Source: Dictyobacter alpinus
GTDB taxonomy: Bacteria; Chloroflexota; Ktedonobacteria; Ktedonobacterales; Ktedonobacteraceae
Direction: 5' to 3'
NCBI RefSeq assembly: GCF_003967575.1
Contig: NZ_BIFT01000002.1
Coordinates: 2,170,001 to 2,234,000 of the forward strand
Length of the DNA: 64,000 nt
Of this stretch, positions 24,100 to 33,032 are shown one piece after another (position 1 is the stretch's first letter; every line of letters starts with the position of its first letter). The notes below the pieces were generated by a model. The model saw only the letters and a list, made by a program, of their open reading frames with translations, was not told the DNA's origin and searched no databases. The position numbers and the translations under genes were made by a program.

Positions 24100-26274
24100 T
24101 TAGCTGTTTCTATCTAAAGGTTCTAAGTGATTTGATTGATACAGGTGACGATGAAATGCATTTTGTTTTTCTGGCTGTAGTGCCCGTGAAAGCTCAGATT
24201 CAGCTGGCAAGAGTGGGCGTACAGGGTGGGCCGCATCGGTCCTGGGTTGCCGGACTGGTTGCTGATATTGAGCATCACCGGTGTTCTTCTGGCGCTCATC
24301 ACGTAGCGTGCTTTGGGAAACCTGTCCCATGATATTGTTCTGCTGCTCTTGTAGCAGATCAACCTCACGGATGACGCGATCCAGGACCATACGCTCAAAA
24401 TTAGCATTTGCCTGGCTTGTAAACAGACTGGACTGCTTGATCTCATTCAATGCTTCATGGATACGTCTTGTCAGATTGTTAATCGATCCCAGTGCACCCG
24501 CGATGCGTCGCCACTGCCCTTCCTGCCGGCGTTGGATATGGGCCAGTCCCAGATAGACCGAGCGTAGTTCAGTCGCCCCCTGGGGCATCTGCTGATTGGG
24601 TGACCATGGAGGCAATCCCTGTCCCAGGCGGTCTACACCTTCTTGCAGTAGGCGGCACTCTTGTGTCAGTTGATCATATTTAGCGCCACGCTGAGAGAGT
24701 GCACTGATACGATCCAGCATCAGGTTTAAACTCATCGCGATCGGCAGCAAGGGACCACTCACTGTTGGAGCGCGAGCGATGATATCACCGCGAGCCACCC
24801 GTGCATGCACCTCGCGCAGGGCCGCAATCCCTTCCTCCATTGCTTGCTTATCCTGTGCTGAACGTGTAGCCTCATCAGCCTCCCGGCGTGTTACCTGTAA
24901 CTCCCGACGAGAGATTACCAGTTCACCGCGCATCTGCATCGTCAGGTGGTTATTTTCCAGCAATGTCATCGCCTGACGAGCGATCACGATCAGGATCAAG
25001 GCCAGGGCAACCACATCAGCCAGGATCAATACTGAGCCACCATGGCGAGCCACATCTGTCAGAAGAATAGCGCAGGTACCCAGGACCAGGATAAACGGAG
25101 CGATCGTCTGGGCAGTCATACTAAACTGTGTCAGGCGGTTTGGCATCAAATGTGAACTACCTGTCAGGCGTATATTCTTTAAGCGCTCATCCTGCTCCTG
25201 CTCGCGAGCCACACTACGTGGATACTCGACCGCGGCCAGACCAATCAGTGAGAGACTCAACGGCCAGAGTACATCCTGCAGCGTGCCCGTATTGAAGCTG
25301 CCCGAGAGATTATAGAAGGCCAGCAAGCTATCAGTAACCGCCAGGAAGAATAGGCCCATACATAATAGGATAAAGACAGGTTGCTGGGCGCGATTGGCCA
25401 GCGGACTGAACATTAAGAATGCACCGATGGCAACCAGAAACAGATCTCCGGTTGGAAAGTAGATAGAGAGAATTGAGGCACCGGCGCTGGGTGATTGTGC
25501 CAGGCTAGCGATCAACGGACTTAGCAGATAGAACCAGGAGAGTGCCAGCGCTGTACCGATAACTGCCAGAGCATCCAGGAGGAGCCGGGCCCGTCCGGCA
25601 GAGGCTTTATTGCGGCGCGTCAAGAAGAGCGTACCCAGCAAAAAGAACGGATACGAAGCCACAAAGCCAATATCATAGATGCCTGGAAATGGTACTTCAG
25701 CGCTATTCATGCGCACATCATAACTGCTCCAGAGCGCCTGTCCACTGGCATAGAGGGCGAGGGCAATAGCCAGGAATGCCCAGGCCAGGAACGCCCGGTG
25801 AGCCGCCTGTGCTTCATTATGGATATTCGCCAGCTCGTTAGGTGAACGCCGTTCCGCTTTCTGTAAAATCAGTTGATGGCGTACCTGATTGGAGACCTTA
25901 TATAAGCGCAAAGCAATACGAGCACAAAAGACGAAACCGATTCCCTCGCCGATAAACTGTAGTACATCAGAAGCGCTCTTCAGCGAAAAGCTCTTACCCG
26001 GTACCTGTCCAAATAGAACCATAACTATCAGGAACAGCGAGAAGGCTGCGGAAAATCCCAGCACGATCCAGGGTCCATAGCGTTCGGCCCAGTAGTCCCG
26101 TGCCAGGGCCTCACCATGGAAGAACGACGTATCCTGAGCTTTAGGTTGTCCGAGGCCAGCCATCTGTTCCTGCCCAAAGGCGGGACCAGAGTTTGGCATC
26201 ATCGGATTAGGAAGCTGATTACTCGCCGGTCCACCCAGGTAGCCCGAAAATTGAGATGCTTCATTGTAAGCCAT
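24100..26274 (-). CDS. Large multi-helix membrane protein with C-terminal coiled-coil (sensor-like, no output domain)
   Basis: 724 residues from the ATG at 26274 (GAGAGGATC upstream). A Pro/Gly-rich N-terminus (about 1-60) is followed by roughly ten helices (about 70-430): IVLGFSAAFSLFLIVMVLFG, FLAWAFLAIALALYASGQ, GFVASYPFFLLGTLFL, LFLVAIGAFLMFSPLA and ILADVVALALILIVIARQ. The soluble C-terminal half is helical (MRGELVISRRELQVTRREAD, QAMEEGIAALREVHARVARG) with a HAMP-like turn GPLLPIAMSLNLMLDRI and a further coiled coil. It resembles sensory histidine kinase/GGDEF membrane halves but has no kinase, GGDEF or phosphatase motif. A partner such as the next gene (pseudokinase) would have to supply output. 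Confidence 0.72.
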   Translation of the reverse strand: MAYNEASQFSGYLGGPASNQLPNPMMPNSGPAFGQEQMAGLGQPKAQDTSFFHGEALARDYWAERYGPWIVLGFSAAFSLFLIVMVLFGQVPGKSFSLKSASDVLQFIGEGIGFVFCARIALRLYKVSNQVRHQLILQKAERRSPNELANIHNEAQAAHRAFLAWAFLAIALALYASGQALWSSYDVRMNSAEVPFPGIYDIGFVASYPFFLLGTLFLTRRNKASAGRARLLLDALAVIGTALALSWFYLLSPLIASLAQSPSAGASILSIYFPTGDLFLVAIGAFLMFSPLANRAQQPVFILLCMGLFFLAVTDSLLAFYNLSGSFNTGTLQDVLWPLSLSLIGLAAVEYPRSVAREQEQDERLKNIRLTGSSHLMPNRLTQFSMTAQTIAPFILVLGTCAILLTDVARHGGSVLILADVVALALILIVIARQAMTLLENNHLTMQMRGELVISRRELQVTRREADEATRSAQDKQAMEEGIAALREVHARVARGDIIARAPTVSGPLLPIAMSLNLMLDRISALSQRGAKYDQLTQECRLLQEGVDRLGQGLPPWSPNQQMPQGATELRSVYLGLAHIQRRQEGQWRRIAGALGSINNLTRRIHEALNEIKQSSLFTSQANANFERMVLDRVIREVDLLQEQQNNIMGQVSQSTLRDERQKNTGDAQYQQPVRQPRTDAAHPVRPLLPAESELSRALQPEKQNAFHRHLYQSNHLEPLDRNS

Positions 26275-26332
26275 AAATGATCCTCTCAGACTACACATAC
26301 ACTATTTCCCAGTGCAGCCAGCGCTGCCCCGG

Positions 26333-27049
26333 TTATCTGCCAGCTGGTCGGAGCCAGCGATCCAGGCCAAGATACTGGCCCGCACTACTTAGCAATAAGC
26401 CAGGAAAAACTAGCAGAAAAACAATCATCACACCCACATCAAATGAGCCCTGTCCAAAGAAACCATCCAGTAGCCCGGCCCCCATGAAGCCTAGCAGGGT
26501 GAGAGCAATACCTATAGTACATGCAAGCTTCGTGAAAGCTCCAAAGATAAGGGCCATGCCCAGGCCTATTTCCAGCAAGAGCATCATGACCACGAACGCA
26601 TGGACATTTATCTGCGCGAGGTGTAGCCACCAAGCAAACCAGTTAGAGATGACCGGTGTCTGGCTACTCGCGGCATGTGACAGCAGCAAGAGATAGGTAT
26701 TTTCAATGTTTGCATGCCACTTCAGCCATGCGTCCCCCACACAAAAACATCCCATCAGAACCCGCAACAGAACGACGGTGCGCCAGCGCCAGAGTGCCAG
26801 CTCCACATTTGTCGTTGGTCGAGAAATGGCTTGCGGCATTGGAGCATGCGAAGTGGCGCCAAACCGGGCGACATCCGCTTTAGCCAGCCACGTTTTCTCG
26901 GCCAGCCTACGATCCTGTTGCACATCTTGCACATCTAAAATTAACTTGTTTTTCACAAATACTTCTCCTGGCACGCCGCTCTTGCATGCATAAGAGGTAT
27001 TGTCTGCGAGCTTGTTCGCAAGCTTTAAAACTTCAACTACAATATCCAT
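26333..27049 (-). CDS. DoxX-like membrane protein
   Basis: 238 residues at most; the start is uncertain because the ATG at 27049 is almost touching AGGAAG and the first 85 residues are polar and non-conserved in look. The C-terminal 150 residues have four helices typical of DoxX/SURF4: VVLLRVLMGCFCVGDAWLKW, VISNWFAWWLHLAQINVHAF, VVMMLLLEIGLGMALIFGAF, CTIGIALTLLGFMGAGLLDG and VGVMIVFLLVFPGLLLS, with the DxGV near the last helix. DoxX relatives are linked to quinone or thiosulfate metabolism and redox stress; nothing more specific is visible. Confidence 0.72.
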   Translation of the reverse strand: MDIVVEVLKLANKLADNTSYACKSGVPGEVFVKNKLILDVQDVQQDRRLAEKTWLAKADVARFGATSHAPMPQAISRPTTNVELALWRWRTVVLLRVLMGCFCVGDAWLKWHANIENTYLLLLSHAASSQTPVISNWFAWWLHLAQINVHAFVVMMLLLEIGLGMALIFGAFTKLACTIGIALTLLGFMGAGLLDGFFGQGSFDVGVMIVFLLVFPGLLLSSAGQYLGLDRWLRPAGR

Positions 27050-27709
27050 CTTCCTGGTAGGATAGAAGAGCCAGATGCCGCTTCCCGATCAGTCTGGTTC
27101 TCCTATTTTTCTCCCTCTGCCAACGGGAAAGTGTTTTCCTATCCAGGTGATATCACTACAGGTCCGAAATCTATGTTGTGAGTATAGAGTCCCAAGCTTT
27201 CCATGATCTCCCAAATTTCTTCGGCAGCATCTCGAATGGCGTTGACGCCATCTTTACGCTGCCTTAATACAGCTCAAAAGAGCCTGTAGAAAAGCACAAA
27301 GCTGCCATCATCAAAGACGTTAAGAGCAAGATTCTGTCGGGATATGCCTGTCATGCGTGTGTGAAATGCAATCGGAGGTGTGTTATACCAGCATTCTGTC
27401 AACAGAAAACGGAGATATATGTAGAAGCTAGCGAGTAAAGTTGGATGTCTCTGTATAAGAAAAGATAAGAGTCTTGTGCCAAAAAAAAGAAAAACAGCTT
27501 TGTCTTATACCAGTCTTACCAATTCCGCTTTATCGTGAGGAGCGCAGAGGATGTCTTTTCTGAAGAAGTAAGCTCAAAAGTGCATTCGTACCGAACCGTT
27601 ATCAACCGGCGTAAACCGCCTCGTTTTTGTAAATTGGCTGTCAAATAGGGCTGTCAAAATCTGGTGTCCAGCCGCATTGAACAAACCCTGTTTCTACCTG
27701 CCCTTATGG
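27050..27709. other. Gene-poor stretch with decayed coding fragments
   Basis: No intact gene. On the - strand a 45-codon open piece (27273 down to a TAG at 27139) encodes KDGVNAIRDAAEEIWEIMES followed by LGLYTHNIDFG without a start; it looks like a remnant of unknown origin. The remainder shows nothing I can name. Confidence 0.4.
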
Positions 27710-27985
27710 CTAAACTGATCCGATCACAATCTCTCCTTTTTTCGCGATCTGATAGTGGTGGTCGAGTTCACTCATGGCATCCCGTTGCATGGCAGGAGTG
27801 ACATGCGAGTAAATGTTGAGCGTAATGCTGACATTGGCATGACCCAGCAGTTCTTGGATCACCTTGACGTTGACTCCCATGGACAACAGGATGGTGGCCG
27901 CCGAGTGGCGCAGATCGTGGAAGCGGATATCTGGCAGGTTCGCTTTCTGCAAAGCCTCCTTGAATTGTGCCCGCAGGGATGACGG
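27710..27985 (-). pseudogene. Tyrosine recombinase (phage integrase), C-terminal remnant
   Basis: About 90 residues: QFKEALQKANLPDIRFHDL then RHSAATILLSMGVNVKVIQE, LLGHANVSITLNIYSHV. These are the box II catalytic R-H-x-x-R-like segment (HDLRHS), the conserved LGH and the catalytic tyrosine (IYSHV). The N-terminal and core domains are missing; a TAG at 27986-27988 closes the frame upstream. It marks the edge of a former integrated element. No tRNA attachment site was seen nearby. Confidence 0.82.
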
Positions 27986-28220
27986 CTAACCTCGCCACGA
28001 CCTATTGGACACATACCTGTCGGGATTGTTAGATCAAACAGCTTTTTCAAGTTGTCCAATCCGCTCTCCAGACTGATAGGCTGTAAATCCCATTATTATG
28101 GTAAAAATCCAACAATTATCCTGATGAATCAGCGGTCTCAGAACGGTCTACCACAAAATTGTCACATATTAGTCATTATCGGATTGACGACAAACGTGTT
28201 TTTCGAGAAACGGAGGATTC

Positions 28221-28765
28221 ATGAATAGCTTTAATTGTAAATTATTAATTGTGATTTTTCTTGTAGGATTAGTTCTAACTATTTCGAGCTTTTCTTTTGA
28301 ACCATCTGCTTTTGTAGCTTCAACAACACCAACCCATCTAAGGTTACTTTAGCTCATTGTGCTCATATTTTGGTAAAAGTGCAGGGCACAAAAAATATAT
28401 CAACATGCTTAGATAACCTCAACAAAGGATCAATAAAATCACATACGGGTGTGGTTGGTTGCGATGATAATTCACTGGAAATATTTTCTGATGCAGGCTA
28501 TAGTGGATTTACTATCTGTTTCCAAGGCAGTGGAAACGTTAATATGACTGATTATTATGGTCCTGCTCCTTATTACTGGTGGAATTGGAACGACCAGGGA
28601 AGTAGCTATGTGACAGGCTGCACTAATGGCGTCTTCTATACAGATACAAATCAGAAAGGTCATTCTCAAGGTTTTGCAGGTAATCAGGCTCAATACCTTG
28701 ATGGTCAAGGTCTCCGTCTGCCTAACGATAGCTTATCTTCTATTCGTATCAGTTATGGCTGCTAG
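28221..28765 (+). pseudogene. Secreted beta/gamma-crystallin (I36-like) protein interrupted by a frameshift
   Basis: The ATG at 28221 follows GGAGG and gives a clear signal peptide (CKLLIVIFLVGLVLTISSF), but that frame stops at 28350-28352. The adjacent frame continues without a stop as KVTLAHCAHILVKVQG and then a crystallin-type domain (NSLEIFSDAGYSGFTICFQG, NQAQYLDGQGLRLPNDS, LSSIRISYGC) to 28765. The two halves fit as one protein of about 180 residues if the frame shifts by one base around 28320-28340. Either a real inactivating mutation or a sequencing error. The domain resembles secreted peptidase inhibitor I36/beta-gamma-crystallin proteins. Confidence 0.65.
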
Positions 28766-28946
28766 GTATTTGCAGCAGAGAAGGTAACGCATATTAATGC
28801 TACTCTGTAGATACGCTCTGAATTGCAAAAAAACTTTTGCTTGCGGTAAGCGATTTCACAGAGTAGCGTTAATATTATGTTTGAAAAGAAAGGAGAGGCG
28901 ATATTCTTCAAAGCCAAAAAAGCCACGAGGATTTCGTTATGAATAT

Positions 28947-29969
28947 ATGAGTATTTACACAATGTCATCTAATGATGGCACAGTCTATGCGTTGAAATCC
29001 CAAGATGGGACACTTCTCTGGCAACACGCCCTTGGTCAAAAACTGATTGGTGGTCTTTCTGCCTCAACAAAGGCAGTATTCGTTGGTACTGAAACAGGGA
29101 TTATCTATGCGTTGAGATCCCAAGATGGGACACTTCTCTGGCAAAAAACAGTTCATGATACATTTTTCCACCTTTCTCCCAGGATCGTTTATCAGACAAT
29201 ATACATTGGATCTTCAAACGGAATCTACGCTTATAATGCGTATGATGGATCTCTTATCTGGCAATTTTCGTCTCCGGAGAGCCATCATACAAACAATAGA
29301 GTATCGACAGTTACTAAGGGCGTTGTTTATACCTTTTTAGATGGTCTTTATGCACTTCAGGCCAGCGATGGAGCACTCCTCTGGCATGATCCACGTTTCC
29401 GCCTTACACCAGCCTATCTCACGATAAGAAGTGGAAAGGTTTATGTTCCGTCATATGAGCATAGCCGTATTTATGTGTTATGTGCAAACGATGGCTCTCC
29501 TTTAAATAATTTTGAGGGCAGGCATATGATAGCAAGCGATACCATACTCTACATCTCTAGCATGAGTAAAGGGTTATATGCAGTAGATACCAAAGATGAT
29601 AGAATCATTTGGACAAACCCCACCTTCACATCCAAGATAGCCGCAGTAGAGGGTAACACAATTTATTGTGTGGCATCAGTAATCCAGACACCATCAACTC
29701 CAGGTATGGTAAACCCTCATTCTACAAAAGCTGATCTAGAATCTCTCCAGTCTACGAGAGTTTATGCGCTCGATGCAAACAATGGTTCTCAAAAGTGGTC
29801 TTGGAGTATTCCTTATGCAGGTGGAATCTCATCACACCCTTTAGCACTGGAGGGAAACATCTACTTCAGCGCCATTGGCGGAATGTACGCGCTACGAGGT
29901 GATGATGGGGTTCAACTTTGGAATACTCTGGGCAAGAAGCTTCTCTCTTCTGATCCAACATTTGGATGA
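28947..29969 (+). CDS. PQQ-like beta-propeller protein
   Basis: About 340 residues from the ATG at 28947 (the frame is open to 28797, but the extra part is Lys/Arg-rich and lacks a signal). Eight repeats of the type VYALKSQDGTLLWQ can be counted: VYALKSQDGTLLW, IYALRSQDGTLLW, IYAYNAYDGSLIW, LYALQASDGALLW, IYVLCANDGSP, LYAVDTKDDRIIW, VYALDANNGSQKW and MYALRGDDGVQLW. This gives a complete eight-bladed propeller of the PQQ/BamB type. No catalytic or signal sequence is visible, so a binding role is inferred; the export signal may have been lost. Confidence 0.8.
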   Translation: MSIYTMSSNDGTVYALKSQDGTLLWQHALGQKLIGGLSASTKAVFVGTETGIIYALRSQDGTLLWQKTVHDTFFHLSPRIVYQTIYIGSSNGIYAYNAYDGSLIWQFSSPESHHTNNRVSTVTKGVVYTFLDGLYALQASDGALLWHDPRFRLTPAYLTIRSGKVYVPSYEHSRIYVLCANDGSPLNNFEGRHMIASDTILYISSMSKGLYAVDTKDDRIIWTNPTFTSKIAAVEGNTIYCVASVIQTPSTPGMVNPHSTKADLESLQSTRVYALDANNGSQKWSWSIPYAGGISSHPLALEGNIYFSAIGGMYALRGDDGVQLWNTLGKKLLSSDPTFG

Positions 29970-29982
29970 CCCATATTTCATA

Positions 29983-30300
29983 TTACCGATCGATTTCAAA
30001 GGTTAAATCATCGGTCATGGCTTGTGGCAACTTATTTAGGTCAACCTCATAGTTTCCAAAGCGCTTAATGTGTTGGGGGTGGTAGGGAGAAAGCGCGGTA
30101 AGATCCTCGTTGGTCAAGACAAAACCTTCTTGTGCCATCCCATTGAGGACATTACTTATGGTAAATATGATTACTAAATGGCGTAGTTTTTTGATAATTC
30201 CGTGGCGCTTCTTGCAGAGGGCCTTCTCAACAAACACGTTCCTCAATCGGCTTTTCAAGCCTTTGCACCACGATGGGAAAGAAAAAGGCAACCCTAGCAT
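29983..30300 (-). pseudogene. Tn3-family transposase, C-terminal remnant
   Basis: The last 50 residues (EGFVLTNEDLTALSPYHPQH, IKRFGNYEVDLNKLP) match the C-terminal end of Tn3-type TnpA, where L-S-P-Y-x-x-x-H-I-x-R-F-G is diagnostic. The preceding 50 residues are degenerate and the DDE core is absent. It is an inactive scar next to other truncated genes. Confidence 0.7.
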
Positions 30301-30331
30301 GCCGCTAGAGAATTGTCCAATTTTACCGCCA

Positions 30332-30553
30332 TCAAGTAATCACATGTACAGCATGCGCTCTCTTCATCCTCTCCAGTTCTTCTTGTGATGCTCGCATCTG
30401 TTCCTGATAGCGGCGATTTGCCTCAGCGATTTTGGCTGCTGCATCCTCGGCCATCTTTTGCAACGTCGCCTTTGTTTCAGCCCGGGCTTGCTGGAGCGCC
30501 AGGTAGTCTGTATGAGCATGCGCGACTTCATGAGCATCCAACGATCGGTTCAT
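30332..30553 (-). pseudogene. Truncated coiled-coil protein fragment
   Basis: 73 residues with strongly helical, charged composition (ARAETKATLQKMAEDAAAKI, AEANRRYQEQMRASQEELER). The start at 30553 has no ribosome site and lies exactly at the junction with the PPOX remnant, so its N-terminus was probably removed by the same rearrangement. Confidence 0.4.
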
Positions 30554-30843
30554 CAGTGATGTGGTTTTTGTGGGATGAGGAATACATCAAGTTTACCCAT
30601 ACCACTGAACGTCAGAAGTACCAGAATCTCAAGCGTGAGCCGCGTGTGGCTATCACGATTACTGACCCTGATGACCCGTACACTTGTGCCGAGTTTCGTG
30701 GGGTGGTTGATAAGATCGAGGAAGATCCCACTGTAGCCTTTTTTAATACCCTAGCAGAAAAGTATGGCTCCTCCTTGCGTTATCGTGGTGATCCGCGTGT
30801 GGTTTTGTGCATAAAGGTTGACCGCATCCTGGGGTACGTGTAG
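30541..30843 (+). pseudogene. PPOX-class (pyridoxamine oxidase-like) protein, N-terminally truncated
   Basis: About 100 residues: SSVMWFLWDEEYIKFTHTTE, RQKYQNLKREPRVAITITDP, DDPYTCAEFRGVVDKIEEDP, and a C-terminus LRYRGDPRVVLCIKVDRILG. This is the flavin- or F420-binding split-barrel of PPOX-class oxidoreductases minus the first 25-35 residues. The upstream frame encodes unrelated sequence, so the gene was fused to foreign DNA at about 30541-30552. Confidence 0.72.
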
Positions 30844-31103
30844 GCGGTACTGCCCCCTCATGCCTGCAACTTCTGCAACCAGCCAGTTGCAGACATGAGC
30901 TTTTTTAGATGTAATTGTCCTGTGATACGTTCCAAGGGAGAGTGAGGAAGCGGCCTTTCACAGCCACACCTATCGCTCCCGGTAGATAAAAATGCTTCTG
31001 AGCCACGCTGTAAATGTTCCATATCGATCCAGACCTGTTTCACAGGTCTGGCATTTGAGAGCAAAGGGATGGAAGCAGGAATGAAAGAACTTGTGAATAC
31101 TCT
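30844..31103. other. Intergenic gap with no recognised content
   Basis: 260 bases between the PPOX remnant and the DUF6745 stop. No ORF or clear motif was found. Confidence 0.3.
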
Positions 31104-32294
31104 TCACGTTTCCCGATCAGGCTGATAATCCTGGGCATTCATTCCAAAGGTCCAGGCAATGGCTTCATCAGCGCTATTAATCAAGGGGGGCACACGCAGA
31201 TAGTATTGCCTCTTGGTGGAGGGGTCTTGGACCTGAACAAAGCGGGCGACGCGCTCGGGATCGCGGTACCCCAGTTTGATCTCGATGAGCTTACCACGTC
31301 TGCCCGTATCGATGAGCCTGCCGCCAATCATCTCGACAAAACGCTCGTTGCCAAGGCGCTCCTGGATGGCACGCCGTACCTCCACATTCCGCTGCTGTAT
31401 CCAGTCCCGTTTCGTCAAGCGCTCAGGGTGCAGGATGATGTTCTTCGGCACCGTGACCCCATGCCAGGCATACCAACCCCAGCCATCGCGATACTGTAGA
31501 CATGGACCTGATGCATTATGCCAACGTCCCTCTTCGTCACGTTCCAGAAACACTGGCTTGCGCACCAGCACAGCTTCCTGGTCGTGCAACTGATACCCCC
31601 AGACGAGTTCGCTGAGTCGCATCAAATTGAGATACTTGTTTTGTATGATGTGGTCGATGGGTGCTTGCACATCCTGTAGCTGTTGCTCAGGAATCCGTTC
31701 CAAGACTTCGTGTAAGAAGCGAGCGCAGGCAAGTTTAGGGGCATATTCGTAGGCATTAGCGCTATTAGATACACAGAACTCTACTTCTACCCGCCACCAT
31801 CTATCCCCCCATGTGTTGTCCCCTGTATATAGCCTTAACAGATATTCCCTCGCATGCGCCCATGATATGTTCCTCACATTCTCTTTCACACGTGATGCTA
31901 CATCTTCTTTTATACCACCGAGAAGAGAATACACTTCAGTACCTATAGCATAGCTCAAGAAGGATTGATCGCTAAATTCAAGCCAGCGACTCAAGTCTGT
32001 ATGGAGTGATAAAGAAAAATCCTGGCGATATTTGGTAGACGGTATCCTCAGACACTCCTGTACAAAGGGGAAAGGAGAATCGAGCCAGCGAATAGTTGGG
32101 GGAGCACGTTTGGCACTGCAATAAATGTCATAGAGAAGTGTTTTTACTTCCTCTTCATCAATAGGAGCGGTAGAGAGCAGAGCAGCAACCTGTTCGCTGA
32201 CAAACTTGGGAGCATACTCGTGAGCATAGGCTTTTTGCTGAGCACTGAGTAGCAAATGCAGCTGAATTTGTCCAGAGGAGTCTATCAAGTTCAT
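31104..32294 (-). CDS. DUF6745 domain protein
   Basis: 396 residues. The C-terminal half carries the DUF6745 pattern: GPCLQYRDGWGWYAWHGVTV followed by PKNIILHPERLT (about 266-297), IQQRNVEVRRAIQERLGNER, IEIKLGYRDPERVARFVQVQ, YYLRVPPLINSADEAIAWTF and DYQPDRET. The N-terminal half (about 1-230) is helical and begins AYAHEYAPKFVSEQVAALL. The function is unknown. The ATG overlaps the TGA of the preceding gene by one base (TGATG), so the two are translationally coupled. A small GHAH-type partner next to DUF6745 is, from memory, a recurrent arrangement in several phyla. Confidence 0.82.
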   Translation of the reverse strand: MNLIDSSGQIQLHLLLSAQQKAYAHEYAPKFVSEQVAALLSTAPIDEEEVKTLLYDIYCSAKRAPPTIRWLDSPFPFVQECLRIPSTKYRQDFSLSLHTDLSRWLEFSDQSFLSYAIGTEVYSLLGGIKEDVASRVKENVRNISWAHAREYLLRLYTGDNTWGDRWWRVEVEFCVSNSANAYEYAPKLACARFLHEVLERIPEQQLQDVQAPIDHIIQNKYLNLMRLSELVWGYQLHDQEAVLVRKPVFLERDEEGRWHNASGPCLQYRDGWGWYAWHGVTVPKNIILHPERLTKRDWIQQRNVEVRRAIQERLGNERFVEMIGGRLIDTGRRGKLIEIKLGYRDPERVARFVQVQDPSTKRQYYLRVPPLINSADEAIAWTFGMNAQDYQPDRET

Positions 32295-32608
32295 CAGTCT
32301 CTCACCAGTTCCTCTTTTCGAAACGCTTTAGGACTATACTCGCGCTGCCGAATGACCTGCCAATATCCCGGTTCCAACTCAATAGGAGCATGCTCCTCGT
32401 GGACGATCTTGCTCCCAAGCACCGCACTTAGAAAGAGCTGTCCGGCATTGCTCTGCCAGCTCTGGCCTGTGGTGAGCCGATGGGCGTGGCCAGTGGCCTC
32501 TCCTTCAACAAGGATGTCTGTTCTGCGCTCAACCAGTGCATCTGGTAGGTCAGCAACTTTGACAAACAGGACATCGCCCTGCCGATGCATGATGATTTTC
32601 TGGTCCAT
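32294..32608 (-). CDS. Small DUF6745-partner protein (GEATGHAH type)
   Basis: 104 residues from the ATG at 32608 with AGGAGG five bases upstream; a frame from 32830 runs through the upstream element and another gene and is rejected. Visible: QKIIMHRQGDVLFVKVADLP, ILVEGEATGHAHRLTTGQ (two His, possible metal site), QLFLSAVLGSKIVHEEHAPI (two more His-flanking acids), ELEPGYWQVIRQREYSPKAF. The family is conserved in pattern but uncharacterised. It is first of a two-gene unit with DUF6745 and has copy A of the shared upstream element. Confidence 0.78.
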   Translation of the reverse strand: MDQKIIMHRQGDVLFVKVADLPDALVERRTDILVEGEATGHAHRLTTGQSWQSNAGQLFLSAVLGSKIVHEEHAPIELEPGYWQVIRQREYSPKAFRKEELVRD

Positions 32609-32660
32609 AAAGCCTCCTGTACACAATCTGTTCAGTGGTGTTTTGTCCCCGGTCGCAACA

Positions 32661-32725
32661 AATGAACGGTTTTGAAACTCGTCAATCGGCTCATAAAACC
32701 GGTCGATTACGAGATGCTGCAATGC
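32661..32725 (-). promoter_or_regulatory. Shared upstream element, copy A
   Basis: Contains GAACGGTTTTGAAACTCGTC and continues AATCGGCTCAT, located 56-94 bases before the 32608 start. Identical over 25 bases (TTTTGAAACTCGTCAATCGG then CTCAT) to copy B at 36729-36753. On the gene's strand it includes TTGAC followed by a purine-rich half. Confidence 0.65.
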
Positions 32726-32924
32726 ACTCATTTCCAGGCACCAATGCATAAAATCCCATCGAAGAAAGGATGCAGATACATATGAATGCTGCAGGTAATG
32801 CAAGCATGCCATAATAAAGAAGAATGTCAAGAAAGAGGAAAAATATATACCAACCAGAATATTGACGCATGAACGCTTTAAATTCCTGGAAAAGTTTCAG
32901 TTCGCGTTGTCCAGCTTCAAGCAT
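32691..32924 (-). CDS. Small two-helix membrane peptide
   Basis: 77 residues from the ATG at 32924, with GAGGAG five bases upstream. An amphipathic N-terminus (QRELKLFQEFKAFMRQYSG) is followed by two hydrophobic stretches, WYIFFLFLDILLYYGML and ALPAAFICICILSSMGF. The last residues overlap copy A of the upstream element. No family recognised. Own copy (C) of the element upstream. Confidence 0.55.
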   Translation of the reverse strand: MLEAGQRELKLFQEFKAFMRQYSGWYIFFLFLDILLYYGMLALPAAFICICILSSMGFYALVPGNECIAASRNRPVL

Positions 32925-32965
32925 GTCACTCTCTCCTCTTTCATGAAGGACGTCCTTCTTAGAAA

Positions 32966-33000
32966 GCCGACGGTTTTGCGACTCCTCTGGGAATGACCTC
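32966..33000 (-). promoter_or_regulatory. Shared upstream element, copy C (divergent)
   Basis: GCCGACGGTTTTGCGACTCC lies about 42-75 bases before the 32924 start. It matches the core ACGGTTTTG-GACTC and a later CTCATC. Confidence 0.5.
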
Positions 33001-33032
33001 ATCAGAGTCTTGGGCACTCTTCTGGATAAAGG

